Source: DASSBG01 sp965651365 (GTDB taxonomy: Bacteria > Pseudomonadota > Gammaproteobacteria > Xanthomonadales > Rhodanobacteraceae). From it: 5,903 nt of DNA. The DNA lies in contig CBFGSA010000152.1 of the NCBI GenBank assembly GCA_965651365.1, positions 1 to 5,903 on the forward strand. Direction: 5' to 3'. A program made the position numbers and the translations under genes. Below, piece after piece: positions 1 through 4,789 of this stretch (positions are counted from its first letter, which is position 1; each line of letters begins with the position of its first letter). The notes beneath the pieces were generated by a model. That model was not told the DNA's origin. It saw only the letters and a list, made by a program, of their open reading frames with translations, and searched no databases.

Positions 1-60
1 TCCCGATTCCCGATTCCCGATTCCCGATTCCCGATTCCCGATTCCCGATTCCCGATTCCC
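1..60. repeat. Heptanucleotide tandem array, unit GATTCCC, 8 full copies
   Basis: Positions 5-60 are eight perfect head-to-tail copies of GATTCCC; positions 1-4 (TCCC) are the end of a ninth, so the array continues beyond the left edge. It stops three bases before the trpC ATG, with GGC between. The unit has no stop codon in any frame on either strand, so an upstream reading frame could pass through it. It is pyrimidine-rich on the coding strand and gives trpC no Shine-Dalgarno sequence. The perfection of the copies suggests recent expansion or active homogenisation, which is inference. Confidence 0.97.
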
Positions 61-63
61 GGC

Positions 64-858
64 ATGTCCGACATCCTTGATCGCATCCTCCAGCGCAAGC
101 GCGAAGAAATCGACGAACGCACACGGGCTCGTCCACTGACCGAACTTCAGGCGCGCTGTGCTGAACTGCCCGACACGCGCGGATTTGCAGCGGCGATGGA
201 AGCCAGCATCGACAAGGGCCGACCGGCCATCATTGCCGAGATCAAGAAAGCCAGCCCCAGCAAGGGCGTGATCCGGGAGGACTTCGATCCGGCGGCCATC
301 GCGGCCAGTTACGCCAAAGCGAGGGCAAGCTGCCTGTCGGTGCTGACCGACGCGCATTTTTTCCAGGGCAGTGAGCGCTACCTGATGCAGGCCCGCGAAG
401 CGTGCAAGCTGCCGGTCTTGCGCAAGGACTTCATCATCGATCCCTACCAGGTCTGGGAGGCGCGCTCGATCGGCGCCGACTGCATCCTGCTGATTGTGTC
501 CGCACTTGGCGATCGCGCCTTGCTCGAACTGAGCTTGCTGGCGGCCGAGCTGGACATGGATGTGCTGGTGGAAGTGCATGATGCCGAGGAACTGGAGCGG
601 GCGCTGGCACTGCCGGCGCCCCTGATTGGCGTCAACAACCGCGACCTGCGTACCTTCAAGACCACGCTCGATACCAGCATCGATCTGCGCGAAAGCGTCC
701 CCTACGACCGCTTGCTGGTCAGCGAAAGCGGCATCCGCACGTTCGAAGACGTGGCACGTCTGCAAGATGCGGGGATCGAGGCGTTTCTGGTCGGTGAGAC
801 CTTCATGCGCTCCCCCGACCCCGGCGCTGAATTGAAGCGGCTGTTTGCCGATTGGTGA
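64..858 (+). CDS. trpC: Indole-3-glycerol phosphate synthase TrpC (264 aa)
   Basis: This enzyme closes the ring of 1-(o-carboxyphenylamino)-1-deoxyribulose 5-phosphate with loss of CO2 and water, giving indole-3-glycerol phosphate in cytoplasmic tryptophan synthesis. It is a single-domain (beta/alpha)8 barrel of normal length, without the TrpF domain fused to it in E. coli. By family alignment from memory the catalytic set is complete: Glu59 and Lys61 in [11 protein letters not shown], Lys121 in LRKDF, Glu170 in LVEVHD, Asn191 in GVNNRDL, and Glu221-Ser222 in VSESGI. Spacing between these residues matches the well-studied Sulfolobus enzyme. The ATG at 64 is chosen because the following MSDIL segment matches Xanthomonas TrpC. 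However, there is no ribosome binding site, and the frame stays open through the repeat to the left edge. Upstream trp genes, expected in an operon, lie outside the window. Confidence 0.97.
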   Translation: MSDILDRILQRKREEIDERTRARPLTELQARCAELPDTRGFAAAMEASIDKGRPAIIAEIKKASPSKGVIREDFDPAAIAASYAKARASCLSVLTDAHFFQGSERYLMQAREACKLPVLRKDFIIDPYQVWEARSIGADCILLIVSALGDRALLELSLLAAELDMDVLVEVHDAEELERALALPAPLIGVNNRDLRTFKTTLDTSIDLRESVPYDRLLVSESGIRTFEDVARLQDAGIEAFLVGETFMRSPDPGAELKRLFADW

Positions 859-873
859 ACCGGCATGGTGCCC

Positions 874-909
874 GAAACCTTGCGCAGCAGGCTATCAGCC
901 CAGGGTTTC
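874..909 (+). terminator. Possible stem-loop after trpC, no U-tract
   Basis: Sixteen bases after the trpC stop, GAAACCTTG (874-882) pairs with CAGGGTTTC (901-909), with one G-T pair. Inside it GGCT (890-893) pairs with AGCC (897-900). The inner part has an asymmetric loop at 883-889. No T-run follows, so it is not a classical intrinsic terminator on either strand. It may instead mark or protect the 3' end of trpC mRNA. Its position in a convergent gap is the main support. Confidence 0.35.
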
Positions 910-930
910 AACAAGCGTTCGGAGCCTGAG

Positions 931-973
931 TGGATCCAGGATCGTCGCTTCGCGCCGCCCGGGATGACGCCGG
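931..973 (-). repeat. Dispersed ~45-bp repeat, copy 1 (GTCATCC...GGATCCA type)
   Basis: Read on the minus strand this stretch begins CCGGCGTCATCCCGGG, has GCGAAGCGACGA in the middle and ends TGGATCCA. It aligns with 2807-2851 on the plus strand with about two small gaps and roughly three quarters identical positions. It lies in the convergent trpC/clp gap. The GTCATCC...GCGAAGCGA...GGATC pattern resembles short interspersed repeats common in GC-rich proteobacterial genomes (from memory). Nothing indicates that it is coding. Confidence 0.75.
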
Positions 974-984
974 TTTCGATGTGT

Positions 985-1002
985 GGCTGGCGTACACCAG
1001 CC
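985..1002. other. Small perfect hairpin GGCTGG/CCAGCC
   Basis: GGCTGG (985-990) and CCAGCC (997-1002) form a six-base-pair stem with a six-base loop. It sits between the dispersed repeat and the heptamer remnant, just downstream of the clp stop codon in the direction of clp transcription. No T-run follows on the minus strand, so termination is only a weak possibility. Confidence 0.4.
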
Positions 1003-1003
1003 C

Positions 1004-1017
1004 CAATCCCGAATCCC
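1004..1017. repeat. Heptamer remnant CAATCCC-GAATCCC
   Basis: Two heptamers, one degenerate (CAATCCC, 1004-1010) and one matching GANTCCC (1011-1017), are followed by GGC, exactly as the array at 5-60 is. On the minus strand they precede the dispersed repeat at 931-973. They lie six bases from the clp stop codon. Confidence 0.65.
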
Positions 1018-1023
1018 GGCTCT

Positions 1024-1719
1024 TCAGCGCGTTCCAAGCACCACAATGGTCTTGCCGGAGACCTGGATCTTGTTCTCGGCGGCGAGCTCCTTCAGCACAC
1101 GGCCCACCATCTCGCGCGAGCATCCGACGATGCGGCTGATTTCCTGGCGCGAAATGCGAATCTGGGTGCCGTCGGGGTGAGTCATGGCATCGGGCTCGGT
1201 GCACAGGTCGATCAGGGTGCGGGCGACCCGATTGCTGACATCCATGAAGGCCAGGCGGCTGACCTTGCGATTGCTTTGCAGCAGGCGGTTGGACAGCTGC
1301 TGGCCAATCGCGAACAGGATTCTGGGGCAGACCTCCTTCAGGCCGGTCTGGAACAGCTGGAACAGGCGTTCGTAGGTGATCTCCGCCAGTTCGCAGCTGT
1401 TGCGCGTGCGCATGGTCACGTCGCGATGCGGCGACTCGACAAACAGGCCCATCTCGCCAATGAACTCGCCCCGGTTGACATAGGTGAGGATCAGCTCGCG
1501 GCCATTGTCGTCCTCGGACAGGATCGCCACCGAACCGCTGATCACGTAGAACAGCGTGGTGGCCGGGTCGCCGGGACGCATGATGACCGACTTCTTGGTG
1601 TACTTGCGGCGGTGGCAGTGGGCCAGGAAAAGGTTGATCGCATGATCGTCCGGCGCCAGTGCGTCAGGGTGCTGGGAGCGCACGAGCGCCTGCTGCAGGG
1701 AATACCTTAGCCGTGGCAT
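1024..1719 (-). CDS. clp: CRP/FNR-family global regulator, Clp-like (231 aa)
   Basis: This is a transcription factor of the CRP family. A cyclic-nucleotide-type beta barrel covers about residues 30-125 (PGDPATTLFYVISG, GEFIGEMGLF), then comes the dimer helix, then a C-terminal helix-turn-helix at about 191-216. The recognition helix GCSREMVGRVLK keeps the Arg, Glu and Arg (202, 203, 207) that CRP uses to read TGTGA. The cAMP pocket is altered: Asp100 stands where E. coli CRP has Ser83, and Ser149-Asn150 stand for Thr127-Ser128. Xanthomonas Clp, which answers to cyclic-di-GMP, also has an acidic residue at the first site, so that ligand is inferred here. Upstream in-frame starts exist (ATG ending at 1776; GTG at 1791, giving 255 aa). 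I chose the ATG at 1719 because it gives the usual family length near 230 and leaves room for a promoter at 1775-1803. Its ribosome binding site is weak (GGA, 7-base spacer). Confidence 0.93.
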   Translation of the reverse strand: MPRLRYSLQQALVRSQHPDALAPDDHAINLFLAHCHRRKYTKKSVIMRPGDPATTLFYVISGSVAILSEDDNGRELILTYVNRGEFIGEMGLFVESPHRDVTMRTRNSCELAEITYERLFQLFQTGLKEVCPRILFAIGQQLSNRLLQSNRKVSRLAFMDVSNRVARTLIDLCTEPDAMTHPDGTQIRISRQEISRIVGCSREMVGRVLKELAAENKIQVSGKTIVVLGTR

Positions 1720-1774
1720 GTCGTCGTCCGGTTGAGTCACATTCGGCTCTGATTCAGGGGTCAGGGTTGCCTGC

Positions 1775-1803
1775 ATTGTGTTCCGAGTCACTCAAATTGG
1801 CAA
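1775..1803 (-). promoter_or_regulatory. Candidate sigma-70 promoter of clp
   Basis: On the minus strand TTGCCA (1798-1803, five of six matches to TTGACA) and CACAAT (1775-1780, four of six to TATAAT) are exactly 17 bp apart. Transcription would start near 1768. That places the ATG at 1776 and the GTG at 1791 outside the mRNA and supports the start at 1719, with a leader of about 50 bases. Confidence 0.5.
1777..1792. promoter_or_regulatory. Candidate CRP/Clp operator TGTGT-N6-TCACT
   Basis: TGTGT (1777-1781), six bases, and TCACT (1788-1792) match the CRP consensus TGTGA-N6-TCACA at 8 of 10 defined positions. Known Clp targets share that consensus. The site lies between and over the -10 and -35 elements of the candidate clp promoter, where binding would repress. 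Autoregulation is inferred, not shown. Confidence 0.45.
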
Positions 1804-1870
1804 CCGATACAATCGTCGCCGACTGAATGTCCGGGCCTTTTGCGGCTTTCAATACCACCATTGCTTGCCG

Positions 1871-1876
1871 CATAAT
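1871..1876 (+). promoter_or_regulatory. Possible -10 element for speD (CATAAT)
   Basis: CATAAT matches five of six positions of TATAAT and lies 54 bases before the speD ATG. The -35 candidates at 1846-1853 (CTTTCAAT) are poor, so a specific -35 cannot be named. Confidence 0.3.
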
Positions 1877-1930
1877 TGGACTTTCGGTGGTCAGGCCTTC
1901 TCACACCACCCGCCGCCGGTCACAGTCAAC

Positions 1931-2737
1931 ATGTCAAGCAAGGCTCCCTCATTGGTCAAACCGCTGCCTCGCCTTCGCCTGCAGGGATTCAACAATCTCA
2001 CCAAGGCACTCAGCTTCAACATCTACGATGTCTGCTATGCAGCCTCGGCCGAGGAGCGCAGTCGCTACATCGAGTACATTGATGAAGCCTACAACGCCGA
2101 GCGGCTGACCCAGATACTGACCAGGGTTGCCGATACCATCGGTGCCAACATCCTCAATATCGCGCGTCAGGATTACGAGCCCCAGGGTGCTTCGGTGACC
2201 ATCCTGATTTCCGAGGAGCCGGTGCTGCACCAGCTCGACCGCGACACCATTTCCGGTGCCGTGGTGGCGCACATGGACAAGAGCCACATCACCGTCCACA
2301 CCTACCCGGAGACGCATCCGCACAACGGCATTGCCACCTTCCGCGCGGATATCGACGTGGCTACCTGCGGCGTGATTTCGCCGCTGAAGGCGCTCAACTA
2401 CCTGATTGACAGCTTCGAGTCCGACATCGTGATCATGGATTATCGCGTGCGTGGCTTCACCCGTGACGTGAAGGGCAAGAAGCATTACATCGACCACAAG
2501 ATCAACTCGATCCAGGACTATCTGGCGCGGCACATCCGCAAGAAATACCGCATGTACGATGTCAACGTGTACCAGGAAAACATCTTCCACACCAAGATGC
2601 TGGTCAGCGACCAGGATCTGGATACCTACCTGTTTGGCGCCCACGCCAGCGACTTCGATGCCCGCGAGCGCAAACGCATCGAAAAACTGCTGAAGCGCGA
2701 GATCGAGGAGCTGTTCCACGGCCGCAATTTGATGTGA
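1931..2737 (+). CDS. speD: S-adenosylmethionine decarboxylase proenzyme SpeD (268 aa)
   Basis: SpeD is a pyruvoyl enzyme that decarboxylates S-adenosylmethionine, providing the aminopropyl donor for spermidine. It is the long E. coli-type class rather than the short Bacillus/archaeal class. The sequence follows E. coli SpeD closely ([59 protein letters not shown]). Self-cleavage is expected between Lys117 and Ser118 in [12 protein letters not shown], with Ser118 becoming the pyruvoyl group. Cys146 in ATCGVIS matches the catalytic cysteine. The open frame continues upstream to 1778, but that part is not SpeD-like. The ATG at 1931 lacks a clear ribosome binding site. A TTG at 1952, eight bases after AAGG, would give 261 aa starting close to where Xanthomonas SpeD starts (VKPLPRLRL) and is a real alternative. 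The gene is divergent from clp. Confidence 0.96.
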   Translation: MSSKAPSLVKPLPRLRLQGFNNLTKALSFNIYDVCYAASAEERSRYIEYIDEAYNAERLTQILTRVADTIGANILNIARQDYEPQGASVTILISEEPVLHQLDRDTISGAVVAHMDKSHITVHTYPETHPHNGIATFRADIDVATCGVISPLKALNYLIDSFESDIVIMDYRVRGFTRDVKGKKHYIDHKINSIQDYLARHIRKKYRMYDVNVYQENIFHTKMLVSDQDLDTYLFGAHASDFDARERKRIEKLLKREIEELFHGRNLM

Positions 2738-2750
2738 AGACGTTGCGGGG

Positions 2751-2806
2751 CTCGGGACTCGGGACTCGGGACTCGGGACTCGGGACTCGGGACTCGGGAC
2801 TCGGGA
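2751..2806. repeat. Heptanucleotide tandem array, unit CTCGGGA (GAGTCCC on minus strand), 8 copies
   Basis: Eight perfect copies of CTCGGGA begin 13 bases after the speD stop codon. On the minus strand the unit reads GAGTCCC, which differs from the trpC array unit GATTCCC at the third base only. It runs directly into the dispersed repeat at 2807. Both long arrays in the window have eight full copies in view, although the first is cut by the window edge. Confidence 0.97.
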
Positions 2807-2851
2807 CCGCCGTCATCCTGGGGCCGAGCGTAGCGAGGAACCCGGGATCCA
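2807..2851 (+). repeat. Dispersed ~45-bp repeat, copy 2
   Basis: This begins CCGCCGTCATCCTGGGG, has GAGCGTAGCGAGGA in the middle and ends GGGATCCA. It aligns with the minus strand of 931-973. Here it is directly joined to the heptamer array, whereas in copy 1 about 30 bases including a hairpin lie between heptamers and repeat. From 2852 to 2923 I see no gene or structure. Confidence 0.75.
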
Positions 2852-2923
2852 TTTTGATCATTTTCGGGTCATTTGTCTGTTCAGTCCTTTCTTTGCCCGT
2901 CCTCGTGGCGTGATGCTCGCATC

Positions 2924-2946
2924 GGTGCGCTTCGCTCAGCTGCACC
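2924..2946. repeat. Small REP-like hairpin, GGTGC...GCACC
   Basis: GGTGC (2924-2928) pairs with GCACC (2942-2946), extended by GC/GC inside with one bulged T. The loop holds TTCGCTCA. On the minus strand the context reads GGGTAGGGTGCAGCTGAGCG followed by AAGCGCACC, resembling interspersed hairpin repeats of the TAGGGTGCG...CGCACC type (from memory). It follows a heptamer remnant on that strand. Confidence 0.55.
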
Positions 2947-2955
2947 CTACCCAGC

Positions 2956-2976
2956 CAATCTCGAATCCCGAATCCC
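2956..2976. repeat. Heptamer remnant CAATCTC-GAATCCC-GAATCCC
   Basis: Two perfect GAATCCC heptamers (2963-2969, 2970-2976) are preceded by a degenerate copy (2956-2962). As in the remnant at 1004-1017, the outer copy begins with CAAT. It lies immediately before the hairpin that contains the coq7 stop codon. Confidence 0.7.
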
Positions 2977-2977
2977 G

Positions 2978-3004
2978 CCGGGTTTGAGCGACGCTCAAAC
3001 CCGG
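2978..3004 (-). terminator. Perfect 12-bp hairpin enclosing the coq7 stop codon
   Basis: CCGGGTTTGAGC (2978-2989) and GCTCAAACCCGG (2993-3004) are exact reverse complements around a three-base loop. The last two coq7 sense codons and its TGA stop lie in one arm. No T-run follows on either strand. The stem is strong and could stop polymerase inefficiently from both directions or protect mRNA 3' ends in this convergent gap. Confidence 0.55.
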
Positions 3005-3687
3005 TAGGCCACCGCCTTCATCACTCTGGAGGCCCAGCGCATCAGCGTCGGCACCGGGGCAGGCAGCTCGACGCCGCCGCGGTCGAGCGCATTGTCGGCG
3101 TGGCGCGCCTCATCGGCCTGCATCTGGCTCAGGATGGCGCGCGAGCGTGCGTCCAGTGGTGGCAGCCGTTGCAGGTGCTCGCCCAGATGGGCTTCCACCT
3201 GGCGCTCGGTTTCCACCACAAAGCCCAGGCTGAGGCGGTCGCTGGCGGCCGCGGCGGCCACACCGATGGCGAAACTGCCGGCGTACCACAGCGGATTGAA
3301 CAGGCTGGGCTGGCTCTCCAGCTCCTGCAAGCGCCCGGCGCACCAGGCCAGATGATCATTTTCCTCGTCGGCGGCCGCCAGCAACCAGTCACGGGTTTCG
3401 CCGTCCTGGGCCAGCGCGGCCTGGCCCAGGTACAAGGCCTGGGCACAGACTTCGCCGGTGTGGTTGATGCGCATCAGGCCGGCGGCATGGCGGCGCTCGC
3501 GACTGTCCAGGCTGGCGAAGTTCGCACCCTCGGCCGGGGACGGACGACTCGGCGCGGCCTGGCCGAAGGTGGTGGCCAGGGCATTGCCGACGCCGGCCAG
3601 CACCCGGTCCAGCGCACTGTAGTGGCGCGCGAACGAACCCGAAAAACGGCTTGTCCCCGGGCCATTGCTTTGTACTGGTGTATTCAT
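2995..3687 (-). CDS. coq7: Coq7-type demethoxyubiquinone hydroxylase (230 aa)
   Basis: This is a carboxylate-bridged di-iron monooxygenase that hydroxylates 2-polyprenyl-3-methyl-6-methoxy-1,4-benzoquinol, the penultimate step of ubiquinone synthesis, at the inner membrane. The di-iron ligands are visible in order: Glu79 (NHTGEVCAQ), Glu109 and His112 (DEENDH), Glu161 (ETERQVEAH), Glu193 and His196 (DEARHAD). Spacing of the first four matches the animal protein. The hydrophobic stretch [16 protein letters not shown] at about 135-150 fits the membrane-facing helix. E. coli uses the unrelated flavoenzyme UbiF instead. The homologous part begins near residue 24 (SALDRVL), so the first 20 or so residues are not conserved in my memory of Xanthomonas Coq7. 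The ATG at 3687 has no ribosome binding site. The rplM promoter overlaps the start codon. Confidence 0.95.
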   Translation of the reverse strand: MNTPVQSNGPGTSRFSGSFARHYSALDRVLAGVGNALATTFGQAAPSRPSPAEGANFASLDSRERRHAAGLMRINHTGEVCAQALYLGQAALAQDGETRDWLLAAADEENDHLAWCAGRLQELESQPSLFNPLWYAGSFAIGVAAAAASDRLSLGFVVETERQVEAHLGEHLQRLPPLDARSRAILSQMQADEARHADNALDRGGVELPAPVPTLMRWASRVMKAVAYRV

Positions 3688-3695
3688 GCTACAAT
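3687..3695 (+). promoter_or_regulatory. Extended -10 promoter of rplM-rpsI (TG-C-TACAAT)
   Basis: TACAAT (3690-3695, five of six matches) is preceded by TG one base upstream, the extended -10 form that needs little -35 contact. A weak TTGCTT lies 19 bp upstream at 3665-3670, inside coq7. Transcription would start near 3702, giving a leader of roughly 110 bases before rplM. Confidence 0.6.
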
Positions 3696-3701
3696 GTGCG
3701 G

Positions 3702-3748
3702 CTTCGCGACGAAGTGGTGAAGCGCCCGGCAGGTCTTGTCTGTCCGGG
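3702..3748 (+). promoter_or_regulatory. Structured 5' leader of rplM-rpsI mRNA
   Basis: Two stem-loops lie at the predicted 5' end. CTTCG (3702-3706) pairs with CGAAG (3710-3714). CCCGGCAG (3725-3732) pairs with CTG-T-CCGGG (3740-3748), with one bulged T and a seven-base loop. In E. coli, L13 represses its own operon through the leader mRNA (from memory). Whether this leader does so is untested, and it does not resemble a leader I can name. Confidence 0.4.
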
Positions 3749-3810
3749 TGGCTTTGGCTATCATTTCGCGCCTTTCACCCCAGATTCCGATCAATCCAAG
3801 GTTCATCCCG

Positions 3811-4239
3811 ATGAAGACGTTCAGCGCCAAGACCGACAGCGTACAACGTGACTGGTTCGTGGTCGATGCCAGTGGCCAGACGCTGGGTCGTCTGTGCAGC
3901 GAAGTCGCCCGCCGCCTGCGCGGCAAGCACAAGCCCGTGTACACCCCGCATGTCGACACCGGCGATTACATCGTCGTGATCAATGCCGACAAGGTTGCGG
4001 TGACCGGTCGCAAGATGAACGACAAGATGTATCACCGCTTTACCGGCTATATCGGCAACATGAAGTCCATGCCGCTGAAGGATTTGCTGGCCAGGCATCC
4101 CGAGCGCGTGATCGAGCTGGGTGTCAAGGGCATGCTGCCCAAGAATCCGCTCGGCCGTGCCATGTACCGCAAGCTCAAGGTCTACAGCGGCACCGAACAT
4201 CCGCACACTGCCCAGCAGCCGCAAGCGCTGGAAATCTAA
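3811..4239 (+). CDS. rplM: 50S ribosomal protein L13 (142 aa)
   Basis: L13 is an early-assembling protein of the large subunit that binds 23S rRNA. The length equals E. coli L13, and the family segments are present: MKTFSAK at the start, [70 protein letters not shown] and the C-terminal AQQPQALEI. The open frame extends upstream to 3736, but the MKTF start at 3811 is the conserved one and has AAGG nine bases before it. It is the first gene of the rplM-rpsI operon, nine bases ahead of rpsI. Confidence 0.99.
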   Translation: MKTFSAKTDSVQRDWFVVDASGQTLGRLCSEVARRLRGKHKPVYTPHVDTGDYIVVINADKVAVTGRKMNDKMYHRFTGYIGNMKSMPLKDLLARHPERVIELGVKGMLPKNPLGRAMYRKLKVYSGTEHPHTAQQPQALEI

Positions 4240-4248
4240 AGGAACATC

Positions 4249-4644
4249 ATGGCCACCATCGAACAAAACTACGGCACCGGCCGCCGCAAGACCTCTGCCG
4301 CCCGCGTGTTCCTGCGCAAGGGCAGTGGCGCCATCACCGTCAACGGCAAGGCGCTGGATCAGTTCTTCGGGCGCGAGACCGCACAGATGATCGTGCGCCA
4401 GCCGCTGGAGCTGACCGAAAACAGCGAGCGCTTTGACGTGCTGGCCACTGTCGAAGGTGGCGGCATGACCGGCCAGGCCGGCGCCATTCGCCTGGGCATC
4501 GCCCGCGCACTGGTCGAATACGACGAAACGCTCAAGGAGCCGCTGCGCAAGGCCGGCTACATGACCCGCGACGCGCGCGCCGTGGAGCGCAAGAAGGTCG
4601 GCCTGCACAAGGCCCGCCGCGCCACTCAGTTCTCCAAGCGCTGA
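4249..4644 (+). CDS. rpsI: 30S ribosomal protein S9 (131 aa)
   Basis: S9 is a head protein of the small subunit whose basic C-terminal tail reaches the P-site tRNA. The tail is intact here and ends [11 protein letters not shown]. Other family segments are [30 protein letters not shown] [10 protein letters not shown], and [19 protein letters not shown]. The length is normal. The start is clear: a strong AAAGGA lies just before the ATG. It is co-directional with rplM across nine bases, so translation of the two is probably balanced on one mRNA. Confidence 0.99.
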   Translation: MATIEQNYGTGRRKTSAARVFLRKGSGAITVNGKALDQFFGRETAQMIVRQPLELTENSERFDVLATVEGGGMTGQAGAIRLGIARALVEYDETLKEPLRKAGYMTRDARAVERKKVGLHKARRATQFSKR

Positions 4645-4671
4645 TCTTTTTCAGCGGCTTTGGCGAGAGCC
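4639..4671 (+). other. Two hairpins between rpsI and tRNA-Gln, first encloses the stop codon
   Basis: CGCTGA (4639-4644, including the TGA) pairs with TCAGCG (4651-4656) around loop TCTTTT. GGCTT (4656-4660) pairs with GAGCC (4667-4671), sharing one base with the first. Neither is followed by a T-run, so read-through into the tRNA is expected. They may be processing or 3'-end protection structures. Confidence 0.4.
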
Positions 4672-4673
4672 AC

Positions 4674-4750
4674 AGCCCCGTAGCCAAGCGGTTCAAGGCA
4701 CCGGATTCTGATTCCGGCATTCGTAGGTTCGAATCCTACCGGGGCTGCCA
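4674..4750 (+). tRNA. tRNA-Gln, anticodon CUG, CCA encoded
   Basis: All arms fold. The acceptor stem is AGCCCCG (4674-4680) with CGGGGCT (4740-4746). The D arm is GCC/GGC (4683-4685, 4697-4699). The anticodon stem is CCGGA/TCCGG (4701-4705, 4713-4717) with loop TTCTGAT and anticodon CTG at 4708-4710. The T arm is GTAGG-TTCGAAT-CCTAC (4723-4739). The discriminator is G and CCA is at 4748-4750. The A-U first pair agrees with the weak 1-72 pair preferred by glutaminyl-tRNA synthetase. It decodes CAG. It begins 29 bases after rpsI with no obvious promoter of its own. Confidence 0.97.
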
Positions 4751-4762
4751 ATCGAGTTTAAA

Positions 4763-4787
4763 AAAAACCCGCCGCCGGCGGGTTTTT
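4763..4787 (+). terminator. Strong intrinsic terminator after tRNA-Gln
   Basis: AAAAACCCGCC (4763-4773) and GGCGGGTTTTT (4777-4787) form a perfect stem around loop GCC, with the A-run upstream and T-run downstream of a GC core. It ends the rplM-rpsI-tRNA transcript 12 bases after the CCA and is nearly symmetric, so it could act from both sides. Confidence 0.95.
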
Positions 4788-4789
4788 CT

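Noticed and set aside
5..60. CRISPR array or telomere-like repeat
   Set aside because: Seven-base perfect tandem units without spacers are not CRISPR, and the locus is an internal gene junction.
865..1710. Long plus-strand reading frame of 281 codons opposite clp
   Set aside because: It is the antisense shadow of clp, whose protein is clearly conserved. Its own translation has no recognisable domain and runs through the intergenic repeats.
1778..1930. N-terminal extension of SpeD by 51 residues
   Set aside because: The frame is open, but the extension is not SpeD-like and covers the clp promoter and operator region.
1949..2719. Minus-strand reading frame of 256 codons opposite speD
   Set aside because: Antisense shadow of a conserved gene, rich in Val, His and Asp as expected from such shadows.
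2888..2900. Thirteen-base string TTTCTTTGCCCGT shared with 4785-4797
   Set aside because: A single 13-base match between two places in a window this size is not surprising by chance and no flanking similarity extends it.
2604..2945. Minus-strand protein with a repeated VPSPESR pattern
   Set aside because: The peptide repeat is only the translation of the heptamer array. There is no family similarity and it overlaps the end of speD.
3775..4608. Minus-strand reading frame of 277 codons opposite rplM-rpsI
   Set aside because: Antisense shadow across two ribosomal protein genes.
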